Assembly (NCBI RefSeq): GCF_030867145.1
Contig: NC_134441.1
Location: forward strand, 4,714,992 to 4,778,991
Source: Opisthocomus hoazin
Lineage: Eukaryota > Chordata > Aves > Opisthocomiformes > Opisthocomidae
Length of the DNA: 64,000 nucleotides
Reading direction: 5' to 3'
The position numbers and the translations under genes are program-made. A model generated the notes under the pieces. It saw nothing but the letters and a program-made list of their open reading frames with translations. It ran no database searches and was not told the DNA's origin. Of the stretch, positions 37,001 through 51,489 are shown one piece after another; within the stretch, counting starts at the first letter, position 1, and each line of letters opens with the position of its first letter.

Positions 37001-40000
37001 TAATCCAAGAGGCTGCCAAGTGAAATTTTAATCAAAGGCCTTTCGTAGCTTAAAGACTGGCTTTGTTAAGTGATCAATATCTATTGATGGAAAAAGCCTA
37101 GAAGAAAAATAGCGCTCTCTGCTTTCACAAAGGAAGATGTTATTAGAAGTTATTAGAAACGTGGGCCAATTTGCCCCTTCTGCATCTCCTAGGAGTCTTA
37201 AATAGATAGATAGGAGACCTTAAATAGATTGGCTGAAATTACCACGCAGACATTTTAAGACCTCTTCTAAGCTGTACTGTTAATTAGAACCTGAATATGA
37301 ACAGACTGCTGATATCTGACACCTTGGGAAAGAAAGAGCTGTCGTAATTGTGATTACGTGCACCACAGAACTTGTTCTCTATCTCAAAGCCACATTTTTT
37401 ACTTAGCTATGCAATGGGCTGAAGAAAAAGAGAGACCAGGCTAAAACTATCTGTGGAAATCTGCCAGGCACACAGGGGTGGAGTGGTGAAGAGCACTAAT
37501 TAATACGCTTGTTTGGTAGCATAACAATTAGTATGCAAAGATAGACACCACCAGCAAACAGGGATCTGGAATCGGATCACGACAGAATCGGAGCGGGAGG
37601 GATGCGAAGAGCCAGAAGGGGCTACAGAGGGTCTTACCCTAGTTTGCCATGAGATGATTGGAAAGGAATGTCCCTTCAGTCCTGAAAAAATTGATGTTTT
37701 GCAACTTAATTACACAGGAGCAGGTTCCTAACCCCTGGCCCCTTCAAAGAAGCCCATTTTAGAAATCCTATTATTAAGGAAAATACAAAAATTACTGGGT
37801 TTGTTTTCCATCAATATCTGTTCAAGTCCCTTTCCAACTCCAGGCCTAGCTGAGCAGTGAATGCATTTCAGAGCAGGCAAGAACTCAGTGACACAAATTT
37901 AGCGGGGGATCTCTTCCGTGCCTCCCCACCTACCCTGTCCAGTCTATTTTAAAGTGGATCAGGGAAGATACAACAGCAAGATTCGTACAAGTTTCAAGTA
38001 CGTACAGTTCCTCCTTCATCAGATTTCTGATGCCATACACACATTTACATACATTACACATACAATGTAAACACTTCCCCCTTTCTCAAGGTATTTTTAT
38101 CCATTCTCCATCAACATAAGTAACTCAACATGTCTTTTCTATCCTCCTCTTAAACATACTGACAATTCATGCTAACTCAGAATGATTTTTTGTTATTTTT
38201 CAGAGCTCACACTTGTTTTGTGACATTGAATGGCCAATTTCCATACCTGGAGCTCAGATAGGAAAGTTTTCCTTCCCCTGGGAAAACTGTGTGAAAGGGA
38301 TTTGCTGGCCTTACAGTAAAGCCTCCCCTGGACAGGGGTCTAGAACCGATAGTACAGCAGTGTGCACGGAAATACGGCTCACTGCTTAGCACCATGCACG
38401 CGTAGCACATCAGAGCTAGATGAGCATCACCTAGAATGCAAGGAAAAAATTAAGTCAGTCCCAGGATGACTTAAAGATCTGAGACATGACCCAGCCAGAC
38501 CTTCCCTGGAGAGCTCAGATAAAGATTACTTAGGTTTGAAGCTTGTTATTGGACCCCACTCTAGCAGCACAATCCCATATCCTTTTATTTCTAATATTTT
38601 GGGGGATGGTAGAAGCACTTTTACTGAGTAGCAGGTTGATACACTAGCCAGGTTATTTTACAGGGAACAAAAGTCAAATATTGCTGAAGCTGCATTTGTA
38701 TACTTTGCCAAGAAATTAACTAAAGAAAGGATCCTTGGATATAATGAACCTACCATAAAAATTTGCCACAAATCATACTGTAGGCAGAACAGTTTTAGGT
38801 TTTCACAACTCTGTTCCCCTTAACAGCAACTTCAAAAACTTGAATTTGAACCAGAGAAACAAGCAAGTGGTGAGTAGTGTTGTTACTTTTGACAGGTTTT
38901 TTTTGTGAATTACTTCTTTCTTTGCAACCAAGCCTGACCCTCTCCCCTCAGGATTTTCAAGGCTGTCTGGATTTTCACATTTGCTCACAAAACAAAGGCT
39001 CTCCTCCTTGCCTCCAGGTAGGCTGGAAGGATGTGCCTGGAGGCAGAGCTGGTCAGCAGTCGCTGATAGGAGTCTGCCTGTGTAAGGATGGGATTTGTGA
39101 GCATTGCTGCTGCATGGCAATGAGGTTTGCTTTTGAAGAATGCTCAAAAATACTGAATTCACCCAGGGTTAAACAGCAGGCTTTGTGAAATTCTTCAGGT
39201 TGCCAACTAAATGGTCCTTGTTAACCCTGTGCCCTGTTATCCTTTCTGACTGTCTTACATTAATAAAAACTGAACTACTCCCTGCTCCATCCAAGGTGGG
39301 AGTCCTCAGGGTAAGTGAAAGTCAGGCTGGTAATGTATCAGCTAAACTCTGGAACCAGTTGTTTTCCCTTAGGTCTAAAAATAGGTAACTACAGTTGACT
39401 GCATTTTGCTTTGACTATCCACTCTCCCCATGCCCATCAGCAGAACCCCATTTTGACTTCAAGGTATCAATCACAATGCGTGAGCCAGTCCTGAGCTAGT
39501 AGAAATTACCCTTGTTTCACGAGCGATCTCCCTACTTTCTTTATGGGTTTTCTGGCCAAATTCAGCCCAGGCAGGAGGTCTTGATAAGCATCTTGCTCAT
39601 GTGTTTTCCTGACCTTGATGTTTTGAGTCATGGGCAGATTCCGAGTCAGATGAGTCAATGTCAGGAAATATCTTTGAATGCAGAACAAAAAAATTGGGAC
39701 AACCGTAAAGCACCGCTTTTCTGGTAAGCCAGGCTGATCTGAGTTTACTGCTGTGCCTGGCTGCTAACCAGCAAAACCATAATTCCCCAATATACCAGTA
39801 CCCTGAGAGCATCTTTAAAGCAGCAATAAATTCATGAAAATAGAAAATGGATACATTACTTTTCTTTCTTATATGCCTCATGGACATCGTTTAATCCATT
39901 TCCTACAGCGAAACCTGCATTACAAAACCAGAGGAATTCGAAGTAAATGAATGGATCTGGCCCCCACTTGACTGCAGGGTGTTAATAATTTTGCTTAGCT

Positions 40001-42000
40001 CCCTGGTCAGATTGTTTTTCACCTGAAGAGATATTTACTGTAATACCCAAACACTGTTTCAAAGGCGGCGAGGAGCATTCCTACAAATGAAAAGCAATCT
40101 TCTAGATCACCAGGAAAGGAGGCAGACTTCCTAAGAAGGAGATTTGTAGTCAGATGTTCTACCTTGTTGTGGCAGGCTGCATGCCCAGGATGGCTAACGT
40201 CCTAATCGAGAAGAAAGAGAAATGTCTGATTTTAAATGGTGAGACTGGCTCCCGCTGGGAGTCGTTGAACCCCTGCCTCTTGAGATGCTTTACAAACATC
40301 AGCAAAATAGAGAATAAACTGGAGGGACAAATGCTGCAGGCAGAGCTGGGAGAAAGCGTTGGTGTTCTCCATCTGCACTTTTTTGTGAACAAACCAGCGG
40401 CTGTAATCTTTTTGATGATGAGCCATCAGTATTGCTCTTCGGGCAAAAAGACCGATTTTCCTTAGGTAGCAATTTCAGGCTGCCATTTTCAGCGGGCGTT
40501 TGATGGTCTGCAGCCAGTCAGGAACGCCTGCGGAGTCAGACATCTCCTCGCTGCCCACAGCCAGGCACCACAGTCAGCTGGTCACACAAACGCCGTGCAA
40601 GAGAATTCAGGAACTACCAGGAGCTCTAATTAATTTTTTAAAGACAGACCTCTGATTTGTATCAAAGAATAAAAACTAAAGTGAACGTGGAAGAGCCTGC
40701 ACTGATATTCCACTCCCCCCCCCCCCGCCCTTAACACACCAGAGGTATTTTAACTGTTTCTCCTTCTCTGTTTTGTTCTTTTCTTAACGGAGTTACAGCA
40801 AAACATTAGCTAACCACAAATGACCAGATTTTCAGTTTTAAAGCCTGGTAATGGCCTGACAGCTAAAAGTAAGAGAGTAACTTTGTTTAATGCTAAAAGA
40901 TTCCCAATACACCATCTTACATCTAACAAGTCAGCTTGCTAAAAATACAGACATTGCGGAATTACAGCTACTTCGTTCCTTGCTCCTGCTCTCTGCGCCA
41001 GAAATGATTTCAAACCCTCAGCCTCAGCTCAGGGAGATGGCCTGCCTCACCTCCTGCCCACCGACGACTCCTTTGCAGCAGTGGAGCTATAAAAGCGGCT
41101 GCTGGGATGTGGGGGTGAAGAAGGCAATAAGATGATGGATGACACAAATAAAAATAACAAAGTAGTCCCGAGTATTACATTGTCGGCTTTGTTATGATAA
41201 TAATGCCTCACAGATGCTTAGCCTAGTTTAGGAATAGCCCTAAAGAATGATAATTTTGTCTCCATTTTTACAACCAAAGGAGACACCTTACTCAAAACAG
41301 AGAACTCTGCTCTCCCCATTCTCAGCCCCGTACCTAAACCATAAATCTTTTTCTTCCTATACTGCTATATTATTTTTTATATTGATCTCTAATAAATGTT
41401 ATGTTTGTGAAATATGTTATAGCATATGAGGAGAAAGTACATATCCAAGCAATAAGTCTAGCAGCAAGTGTCCCTCAACCCTTGCTAGTGTTCCCCAGCA
41501 CTGAACTTAAAGACACTACATTTGGCTGTGACAGGGTCACCAGTCCGCATGGACCAGCTGCTGTGAGTCTTGCTGAGAACCCAAAGCAGCACCAGTTTTA
41601 TACGTGGCTGCAGACGCATGGCATCAACAAGAAAGAAAAAGCCATGAGGATGGAGCAGAAGATTATTTGGGGTGTCTGGGATCAATTCAACATGCTCAAA
41701 GACATTATTTAATATCTGTGTCTCAGATTTCCCTCCCCCCCCCCGTAAAATCACAACACTTCCCTATTTCACAGGGGCTGTTTCGCTTAATATTCAGGAG
41801 ACTCTCTGATATTCCAAAGTTGGAGCTGCCTCCAGTGTTCTAATGGCATATTTTACTTTTCTGTAAGGCACCAGATGGCTGCATGATGGGTGTGACTTTC
41901 ACTTTTCTGAGATGCAAGGTAGAAATAAGGCAGCTATGGCTGGGCAGGTATTGCAGTATCAATTCCCTGTGTCTTTTAATCCCTTAAGTTGGACCCCTGC
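34001..42000. other. Intergenic DNA
   Basis: No gene recognised. Holds a CRE/AP-1-like cluster (34,241-34,335), A runs near 35,415 and at 36,551-36,565, a short duplication of GTTATTAGAA near 37,140-37,158, a repeated CTTAAATAGAT near 37,196-37,228, and C runs at 40,715-40,726 and near 41,735. Open frames lack domains. Confidence 0.65.
34241..34335. promoter_or_regulatory. Cluster of CRE/AP-1-like half-sites
   Basis: Within 95 bp: CTGATGTGTCATG (about 34,242), CTGATGACGTGTAAC (about 34,265), CAGTGACGCATCAAC (about 34,279) and AAAACGTCATAC (about 34,325). Each has a TGACG or TGA(N)TCA core of the CREB/ATF/AP-1 class. This many in 95 bp of AT-rich DNA is unusual. Confidence 0.35.
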
Positions 42001-42811
42001 TTATAAAACAGTGGCTTCCAAGATTTTATTCCACATACTCTGCCATTTTTGCAAAGGAGATGAACAGGGAATCATCACAAGCATCCAAGTGTAAACACGT
42101 GAGCAGCGAGTGGCCGGTAAGTATGGGATGAAGTTAACTCCTGTCCTGGTGCTAGAGCACAAATGACAGCTCACAGATCCAACAACAGGACATACTTTGC
42201 TAGGCTAAAGGAGTGGATTCCTATGTTCATATAACAGAGAATTAAAACAATTAAAACAATCACACAGCAGACATGCCCTCAATATGTTGTATTACAGAAA
42301 TCTCACGAAGGAGAGAGAAAAGGGTGCAAAGCTTTGGTAGCAAGCATAGGTACCCCTTCTAGCTTGGGTAGAGAGACCAGTAGGAGGTATTTCATCTCAA
42401 ACCCCAGAGCCAGACCGCCAAAAAGCCCAAACTCAAGAGCTTTTGGGAATCAGTTATGGAAGAAAATAACCACCTGGTGTAAGCTGAAGCATTTCCTTTC
42501 ACTATACTAGGAAGTTTCATTTTTTATTTTAATGATATTAACTTCTTTGGTATTTTAAATAAATTCCGCAGCCAAGTAGTTTGAAATAAACAGGTTTTCC
42601 TCCATTCTGAAATTAAATTTTCTTGATTTTTCTAGCATTATTGTTATTTTGATGTGTTAAGCCTGGCAATTTCCATAGAAAACATCCTTTCCAGCACTAA
42701 TGTTTGGATCCGTGCTGCTGCCTGTACTGTAACCTCACAGCTCAGTGTGTTAGGTACTTCCCAGATGACCAGTACAGACTGGTCTGCCCTCAAGAACTCA
42801 GGCATATTATG

Positions 42812-42846
42812 CCATATATACATATATATATACACACACACCCCCC
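42812..42846 (+). repeat. (TA)n(CA)n microsatellite
   Basis: CATATATACATATATATATA followed by an ACACACAC run and six C. Open frames across it encode repeated Ile-Tyr and are not genes. Confidence 0.85.
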
Positions 42847-45027
42847 TACAGTGATATTGAGTGCCAGTAAACAGGAGAAGTTTTACAGCGTGAAAACATG
42901 AACCCACTGTTTGCTCAATGAGGGAAGGCACAAGAGCTTGGGAACCATCTGAACGCTGACCTAAAGCGAAAGCTGTGGCTGTTGGTTGACAGCACCCGTT
43001 TAGCTTGCAGGGGCCAAAAAGCAAATGCTACAGCAGAAGCGCTTTGGTTCGCCTTGTATAGAAGTGAAAAGAGTATGTTTCCCAATGTGGCTGGATTTCT
43101 TGCTGGCACAGAAATGGAAGGGCTGGCAAAAAAAACAACTAAAATCAGGTCCATCTGCTTAGAATTAGCTTCTGAGTTGGTGCAATGCACTGTGCAGCAG
43201 TAATGCACAAAAGGAGAATGAAACCAGGGGAGTGTGAATTACGACTGATCAAAATGTTTTCAGCTCAATGAAATTTTGAAAGTGATTTCTCTTGCAGTGA
43301 TGTGCTAGTTTTAACAGGTTTTGTCAAACAGAAGCTTTTGTACAGAACTTTTTAGTCGTTTGCTATTTCCGAGCAAGCCAGTGGACCTGCATTAAAGGAA
43401 AAGAGCAAGGATAGACCTGCATGAAGCCACTCATGTAATCCCAAAGTAGATGGACTACTGTCATTGTCTTTTAGAGAAAGATTTTGCTTCTGTTCTAACG
43501 TGAGATGAAAATGAAATATGAAAAGTCAGCAGTTATGTCAAATTGAATTTATCCTCCTCCACTTGGCTCTAATAAGAATATTTCTGGACAGAGGTCAGGA
43601 AGGGGAATACATATGCGCACTCCATTTGAACTCTTTAAAGAGAGAATTCCTGCTTTTTCTGCTATCTCTTAGCTACTGCCAGGTCCCAACACAGAGCCTT
43701 CAATAATTCAGAATGTACTTTTTGGACAAAAGCAGCTGCTGGAAGTTAGCACAGGTAGTCAATAGCTTTCCTCCTGCGAGAGAGGTCACTGCACAAATGG
43801 CCATGAAGTTAGCAAGGTTTCTCTGATACCAACTCACTGAAGTGTTAGCTTGCTCCAGCAAGAGACTTTCTGGCTGAATTTCCCTTGATGTAACATATGG
43901 ATGCTGCACATTTTTCCAGTTGACTGATTTTTCTTAAGCGTTTCCTGCTTCTCCTGCCTGTCTGTGAAATATCTTAAAATACCCTTCAGATAGGTTTGGA
44001 ACTGGCATCATGCAAAAACCCCTGTATTTGCTGCCTAATATTCAATTTTATTTTTTTTTTTAAGACCATGCATCACTCCAGAGACTCAATTTCTGAGAGA
44101 ACTGCTGCAGTTCTAGCCGATTCTGATGACTTTGGAGTTTTGTGTTCTGGTGTGCTCTAGAGAGTGGGAGGAAAAAATTGCAAGCAGCAACAATTCATTT
44201 CTGGTTTCTCCATTATCAAAACATTTCTAGCTCCGTTCACTAAGACAGTCTCCTACATCATGCTGAACAAAAGGAGGAAAATCCAGTTATATAGCTCTTC
44301 TCATTTAAAAGAAAATGTAGGTTTCACAACTAATTTTTAAGGTGCATTTTTAGTGTGGTGGAGTAAGAACCCCCTGCAGGAAGCAATCACTTCAGCTGAT
44401 ACAAGCAAAAGAACACTGTTTCAGCCTCCGAGAGGTGGATTATTTAACATGATTTTATATGTATTCCAAGGCAATACTACTTGGTTAGCTACAGCTAACC
44501 TTAACAGCTAAACTACAGCTATTTTTTATTAGTATTATAAAGAAACCCGTACTCCACTGAGAGCACATGCTGCAATGCGAGGGAATGTAGCATTTCCTGT
44601 TACACCGGGAAATCAGAATGTTTGTTTTTTCACTATCCTGAGTACTGGTTTCATAAGGAGGTTCATCTGCAGAAAAGCGTACGTTGAGATATCACTGATT
44701 CTTTACCTGATTAACTGAATTAATGAACAGTTTGGGGGGTTTTCTTATTTAACTGCTCTCCCATTCTCACCTTCATCTCTTTGCTAAAATGAGTCGCTCT
44801 GAGCCCCACCATGTTGGAGCAGTGTGACGAGAAGGTTCAGCAACAGCGTGCCCCCAGATACTGGGAACTCTTTTATTATTATTATTCTTCTCCTGAGCAA
44901 ACCAAACTCAAGTATTAGGTATTAGATAAGCGGATAAGCGTGATATTTTTTTTCCCCCTTCAGAATCTGCTAAACCAACAGTCAAATAAGCAGCAAAAGG
45001 AGCAACACTACCTACACACACTCACAA

Positions 45028-45046
45028 CCCCCCCCCCCCCCCCCCC
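45028..45046 (+). repeat. Poly-C tract (19 C)
   Basis: An uninterrupted C run in AT-rich DNA, with shorter ones at 40,715-40,726 and about 41,735. The opposite strand could form a G-quadruplex. Length is prone to assembly error. Confidence 0.85.
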
Positions 45047-45189
45047 TACTTTCTAAACTCAAATCTCTCCTGCACCATTGTTCAAGGCATGGGATTTTCC
45101 GTGCTATGAGACAAGAACTTTAGTTAGTCAGCAGTTAGTCTTCTACTCCAGGTACTTACGACAGAAGTACTTGTCTCTATTGCCTGCAA

Positions 45190-45228
45190 ACAGAGTTAGG
45201 CACCTAAAAATAAGTGATGTGACCACTT
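45190..45228. repeat. Palindromic-family relic (TTAGGCACCTAAAAATAAG)
   Basis: ACAGAGTTAGGCACCTAAAA continuing into ATAAGTGATGTGACC is close to the family segment GTTAGGCACCTAAAAATAAGTGGCCTGATTTTCA as remembered from reptile genomes. Confidence 0.5.
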
Positions 45229-46039
45229 CCTCCACCTCCCGATGCTGTATTAAGTTTAGGACAAAGTTCCATTATCAAACCCAAGAATCTCGAGACTGGT
45301 TTCTCTGACACCGAGTCATAGGAATTCTCTGTATTGTTTGTGCATGGAAAATGTTGGAGGGGAAAATCATTTTGTTTTGGGATCATTCTTCAGTATATCA
45401 AGAACATTGTACCCCATCTTTCTGCCAAGCAGCAGTGTGCACTGGCACTCTGATGCCAGCCAGCCTGGGAAAACGTGCACCAGTTCAATGGGGCCCAGTT
45501 TCAAGGTAAGAGAGCAGCCCAAGAATTTCACACCTTCACATGCCTGAGCTTTGAAACTGTAGGGAATGGGGATTTTCTAGCACAGGGATATGATATGTAA
45601 CACATCTGCCTTTGAACTGGGCCTCCCTAGTGACCAACATAAACTAGGGAAACCGCTACAACTGAACAGCTATAAAGACACTTGATATTTTGGTCATCTT
45701 TCCAAGAGCCATCAAAAGCAGTTCCCTAAGTCACAGTCCAGGGCTTGGTGAACACTAACAACCATGTGTCAGCTCAGAAAAGACCGCAGAACATCTCTGC
45801 AAATCATTTTGCCACAAGCCAAAAGCAGTTCCCCACTCTGCACTGAAACTCAGAAACAACATGATTAAAAGAAATACCTAAAGAGTAAGACAAATACAAT
45901 ATGCTATGGGGAGAGGGTAAAGGATAGAGGGAATTACTAGTATCTTATGTCTCTGAAATAACGTGGCATTTATTAGGTGATAACAGCCATGTAACATGAA
46001 GAAACAGTGTTTCCACAGTAACAATAAATTTTTACTATC

Positions 46040-46110
46040 TCCAAACACAGGCAACAGAAATGGCAGCTGGAGAACCAAGAACAGAACCCAGAAGACAACT
46101 CCAAAGGCTG
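46040..46110. repeat. MIR-like SINE relic (fragment)
   Basis: GGCAGCTGGAGAACCAAGAA followed by CAGAACCCAGAAGACAACTC and GGCTGACTCTCC resembles the MIR-type segment GGCAGAGCCAGGAATAGAACCCAGG..CCTGACTCCCAG in antisense reading. Confidence 0.4.
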
Positions 46111-49100
46111 ACTCTCCATTGCCAGGCATCTGAATGTGGTTATACAACATCACTGCAGGAGCAGCACTGCTCCTCTCACCTCATTCACACGACACCAGCA
46201 GGCACGAGTGCACAAAGCAAATCAGAATCCTGTTTCTACTGCTCCAACCACAAAACACTCCATACCTCTAGATGAAAACCTATCCACACAATTAGAATAG
46301 TCTCCGATTCCTTTCACATTCTTATTTAGTATTTAATCTGTAGCCAGATTATTCCCTGGAAAGCATCAGCAAGAAAAATACATATTTTCTTCTAGTTGCA
46401 CTCCTAGTTTCTTGGAAAACCTACTGCTTGCAGTTATACTTGAGTCTGGAGAACAATGAACAGCACAACACATCATTTCTTCTCTGTAAAATGGCTTTAC
46501 AGTGTACTAAACAACCCATTTCTTTTTATTCTGCTTTCACCCAAATACTTTGGCATTTCCCATTTTAGTTACATAGTAATTTCTGCTACAATGAAAGATA
46601 CCAGAAATAAATCTCTGCTCTTTTGAACTTTAATTCATCAGCATGGAAAAAAACACTAGGGGAACTTCTGCCATAGCCAGCTTTACAAAGAGGTACTCCA
46701 GCAGGCTCTGGGTGTAACAAAATAGGAGCAAGTTCCTTAACTCCTGCTCCATCACCTTCTTCATGTAAGACTATTCCTTGCACGAACACTGATGAGTTTC
46801 TGAGACTAATTCCATAATTTGTTCTATTTCTAACTCGCTTTCTAATGTATATGATGTTAAAAACAGATGTAGAGAACCTGGCAAATCATATATTTGGGTT
46901 CGTATTTCATTACATGATTGCCAGTCATGTATCATCTAGAAATTCTCACTAAAAGCTCAAATTTGTGCTAAATGAGCCGAGGACAATTTTGCTATTATCA
47001 CCCTACATGAAAAATGAACACTGAGTTGTAGAAAGAAGCATTTGAAGAATATAAATATTTTCATTTATGGTTTTTAATTTGGGTTTTTTCCCCTCATTGT
47101 TGAACCACAAGTATTTTAACAAACAGTAAGCAAAGCTGGGTTTGATCAAAAGTGCAGCCACATCTGCAGCTGAGGTTTTTCCTCTCTCAAACATTAAGAC
47201 AGAATTTGTGCTGGCAGCTTCACATCTGGGCACAAGAGGTTTGATTTGAACTCACTTTTAGAGAAGTAGGGGAAGTCTGACAGGAAAGAATTTCTTTCTT
47301 TCTTCTGGACACTAAGATGCTCCTTTGTAACATAACTATTTTGAGAGTTTCCTCTTTGCAAGGATCCAAGGCACAGAAACGGTCTCAGTGCTTTGCCGCC
47401 GGGAGGATTGCAGCTTTGCGGAAGGAGACTCAGGATGCTTCTGGTCCTCCAGTGAGCGGGGTGGTCAGCCCCAAGCTGCTGCTCCACGATCACAGCTGTC
47501 CTGGGCTGCCCTCAACATTACTCCAAGGCCTCATTCCTCACCTGCCTCATCTTCAGAGGTCTGGAGGGCAAGAAATACACAATGCATCTTTCCCTCCCCT
47601 ACAGGCTTAGGCTGCAGAACAGAGAAGACATTTCTACTTCACCTACAAGTCTTCCAGCTACACAGACTCTGAGCATAAATAAAATTCACAGCACTGTTGA
47701 ATTAAAGTCCTTCACATGTAAAAACATTTCGCTTTGCAAATCTAATTACCATTCTTGCCTGTTGGTGTTTTAAGCAGAGTTTTGAAATGTCAGGCAGTAG
47801 GGAGGGCTTGTTTGGGTTTTTGGGCTTTGTGTTGTTTCTTTGTTTTTCATGAGATGCTAATTTGCAGTAATTGTGTTATGCAGTCGTAAGAGCCTGGCTC
47901 CGAGGAAGGGAATTATTGGTGTGTGTATTTTAGTAATAAAGATTAGAGAGCCAGAAAACAAAAATGAGACAGGAGAAAGAACATATTACTAAAATGCTCA
48001 CGTACTTGGGAAGAAAGCTACAGCTTGTTGCTTTAAGGGAATAAAAATCTGTCTAGTATCTCTCAAACACCTATGTCTACTGGCATGCCATCAGGATACA
48101 AACTGTATACATTTCTACAGACAACATTAATTTGAGGCAATTAATGAAAAGAAAGAAGAAATGGGCAGGGATTTTTGTTGTAGTACTAGGTGCCTGGAAG
48201 CTGTCAACCGCTTTTGTGATTTGAGGTTCTTAAGAGAAAGATCCACCAAGGGACAAAAAATAAAGCACAGTTCTTTAGTGGTGGTGCTACAGCAATACCT
48301 TGATACCTTAATTAGGAACACAGCATGCTCTGTTCTGCTGGGGTCTGAACTAAAAGGCAGCTCCAAGCCCATGTTGCTTAAGACATAACTGAGCAGACTG
48401 GTAAAAGAGTGAACGGGCACATCAGGAGAAGGGAGTGAGTTTAGCCCCAGCAAAAGACGACTCACCATCACCATCTCACTGTCTGGCCAAATCCATCAGA
48501 TGAAGTGGCAGGTTGGCAGGGCAACAAGTTGGCTTGGAAAAGGTTAAAGTAGAGGCTACAGTGATCTTGCGTAGGTATGACAGTCTGAGCAGCTGTAGGT
48601 TTGGGGCCTTACGCCACAAATGTCTCTTCCTCTAGGAACATCCTGTGCTGGCCACTATATGACAGGCTCCTAAATTAGATGGAGCATTGATTTGTTTTGT
48701 CATGACAGTTTCTATGCCTGAGAGAAAGGGCCCAGTAACCTCAACAGACAAGTTTCTGGAGCTCCAGCTATTGCCTTTGACTTCAGGGGGCTTTGAATCT
48801 CATCCCTGCCCACGCCAGTGCTGCCATCAGAAAGCTGCTCCCTGTAACACACTGCCAAAACGTACTCGCTGTTGCCACATTTGTTTTAAAGCTGCTGACT
48901 TCTGTCATCAGCTTGGGCCCCTTCCATTTCAAGGGCACCTCAGACAAGATGCTGTGATAGCAAATAGTGGGTAAATATACACCTATAGAAAGAGCAGTAC
49001 ATCACAACACATATCCTTTCCCATCCTTTCCCTAAACATTTTTCTCTGATGTTGCTAGCAAATAGTTTCTGCCTGGAGATGGCAGTGGGTGACGCGAACG

Positions 49101-51199
49101 TTTCATTTACCATCCCAAAGTACCACAGGCTCCTTGTAGATGAAAGGCTCCATATATCAAATGTAACTTATTGTTATGCTCAGAGCTGCTTGGAAGAATA
49201 CTTGGACAAAAGCTGCTGTTCTAGCACAGTGGGGAGGTGAAGGCTCAGCAGAGGTGACAATTATACACAAAAAAGTCACATGGCAAGAGAAATGTAGCGT
49301 GCCCACGCAGGATGCCCTAAGCTTGGACCGCCAGCCAACACAAGGGGACAAATAAAGCTCAGGGTGACTTGCAACCCCCCCCGGAATAACAGAACATTTC
49401 TGAGTAAAGACTGAATTTCTTCCCCAGGATTTCTCAGAGCCATGCTTCTCTAGAGCAGTCAAGCAATTTGCTCTACTGTGTGCTTTGGCTGGAAGAGAAA
49501 GCTTGCAGGCCCATAGCGAATGCTGAGGCACAAGATCAGACCTAAATCTAGCTCAGATCTGGGAAAGATAAAGCAGCACACTGGTTTTATTTCTGTCACA
49601 GTGATGTTATACGGATTGCAGTCAGGACTGCTGTACAAAGAGCTGGATGTGCCACACTGGACACACAGTCAGAACTCTGGCCCTAAGGAGAGCTCTGCCT
49701 TGCCAGACAGAAGTTGGAAGGAGAAAGGGAAATAAAGGGAGATGCTCTGGGGAGAAAAATCAAGTCAGTAGCACGAAGGCAGGTCTTTCAGTGCATTGGA
49801 TCTCGTTGCTTCTCACATGGAGACAGGCAGCAGACAAAAACCTGAATGAAGTATTTAAACAAGACAGTCCAAGACAGGCATGGTTTAGACACACCTTCAA
49901 TTCCCCCAAGCTATTTTGCATACTGATGTCAAGTTAAAGCAGAGAAAAAAGTGACAAACTTTTACTACAGGGAAGCAGCAGTAACATCATGGAAAAGGAC
50001 CCAGCTAGACACAGGAGGTAAACAAGAAAGAAGCAGAAGGGATGAAAACTGAAGCCGGCACTCATCCCTGGATAGATTTGTTTCAGCAGTAGGTACAAAA
50101 ATCAATCTTCCTGAGGCTACAAAATAGCCCTGTCCTCTGTATGTGGTTAGACTTTATCAGATCATCCAGGCAATAAATCAAACCAGGAAATTTCATGAGT
50201 TACACAGAAATAAACGTTTAGCAGCTTCTCTATGTAATTAGGCAGCCTTCAGACCTGTAGCTGTACACAAAATCCAGTCACCCTAATCTTCATCTGTTGC
50301 TAATTAAGAAAGTATTCTCAGCTTTAATGTAGTTGTCTTAATTTATGCAAAAGCAGGGATCTTGTTTACCCAGCACTAGCCTATGCTGAAGTGATCTAGG
50401 AACAGCATGAATCCCAAGATGGAAAATTTTAGACACTTCTAGTAGTTGGACACCTCATTATTACGGTGAGTACGAAATCAACAGGCCGGTCTATCTTGTT
50501 TGAAAATTTCAGCCCTTTTGTCCAAAGATTTTTTTAACCCACAGTTTGAATGATCACTTTGAGTTCTCCAGGTGCCTTGGACAAGTTTTATCTATACTTT
50601 GTTTATCTAGTACATCCAGATCTTTCCATCAATATGCCACCCCTACATTTAAACTTTGTTGTACCTGCAAATGAGGCAGTTCAGGAAAAGTCATCAGTAC
50701 TGAATATACACTGCTCTCTTCCAAGTCTCAGACCACAGGTAGTAGTGTCCTCCAAGATCCCTTTTCTCAATGCAGACAGATTGTCTTCCATGTATGAGCA
50801 GCTGCAGCCCGACAGCAACAGTTCTGGGTTGATTTTTTTTTTTCTTTTTAAATGCTCAGAAGTTTGCAATTTATCTTCAGCTCCACTGTGCTATAAGCTT
50901 TAGGCTGTCCAAACCTCAAGAGAGGAACGAGTCTACTTCCAGCTTCAAGTTTAATAGACAGCATTTTATATCTCTTGCCTTTGGGTGGGTTTTCTCTCTT
51001 ACCCAAGCAGAAGCTAAACCTTTACTAAACCCTGAGGGATGGTTTCTCTAAGCAATACAGTCCACTACTTTCAGAAGAGGTGAATAACTCACCACATCAA
51101 AGCCTATAGCACCTGGGAGAAGTTCTTCCACTCCTGGTCCTAGACACAAGTTGCCTACACGGTCTGGCTCTGAGCTAAGCAGATTAACAATGGCACTTT

Positions 51200-51255
51200 A
51201 TTAAATGGCATCAGACACAAGCAACAGACAACAATTAAATGGCATCAGACACAAG
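51200..51255 (+). repeat. Tandem duplication, 34-bp period
   Basis: An identical 22-bp segment starting ATTAAATGGCATCAGACACA occurs at 51,200-51,221 and 51,234-51,255, separated by 12 bp. Perfect identity suggests a comparatively recent local duplication. Confidence 0.9.
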
Positions 51256-51489
51256 GATGCCAGGCCTTCGTATGACATACTTGTAATGAAAAGACAACTG
51301 CTGGCCAAAAGCCAAGGTTTAAGGCTCTGATTTTAAAAAAGCTAGGAGATAAGAAAGGGCCAGAGGTTTAGAAAGGGCTGAGCAGCTGCACATCGCCTGG
51401 AGCCCTCCCTTAGGAACATTCTCATGCTAATGAGTATAATTTATAACATAGGAAGCATGTTGGGTTGAGTGCTATCTAGACAGAGGAGA

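Larger units (their letters stand above)
42001..48000. other. Intergenic DNA
   Basis: No gene recognised. Holds a TA/CA microsatellite (42,812-42,846), a (TTA)n run (44,872-44,887), a 19-C homopolymer (45,028-45,046), a palindromic-family relic (45,190-45,228) and a MIR-like relic (46,040-46,110). The block is AT-rich, with short chance frames on both strands. Confidence 0.65.

Noticed and set aside
38385..38400. RE1/NRSF-like element (CTTAGCACCATGCACG)
   Set aside because: Only the left half-site matches well. The right half lacks the GGACAG core.
41130..41300. Possible further MIR or L2 fragment (CATTTTTACAACCAAAGGAGAC)
   Set aside because: Only one block resembles the family and the expected neighbouring blocks are missing.
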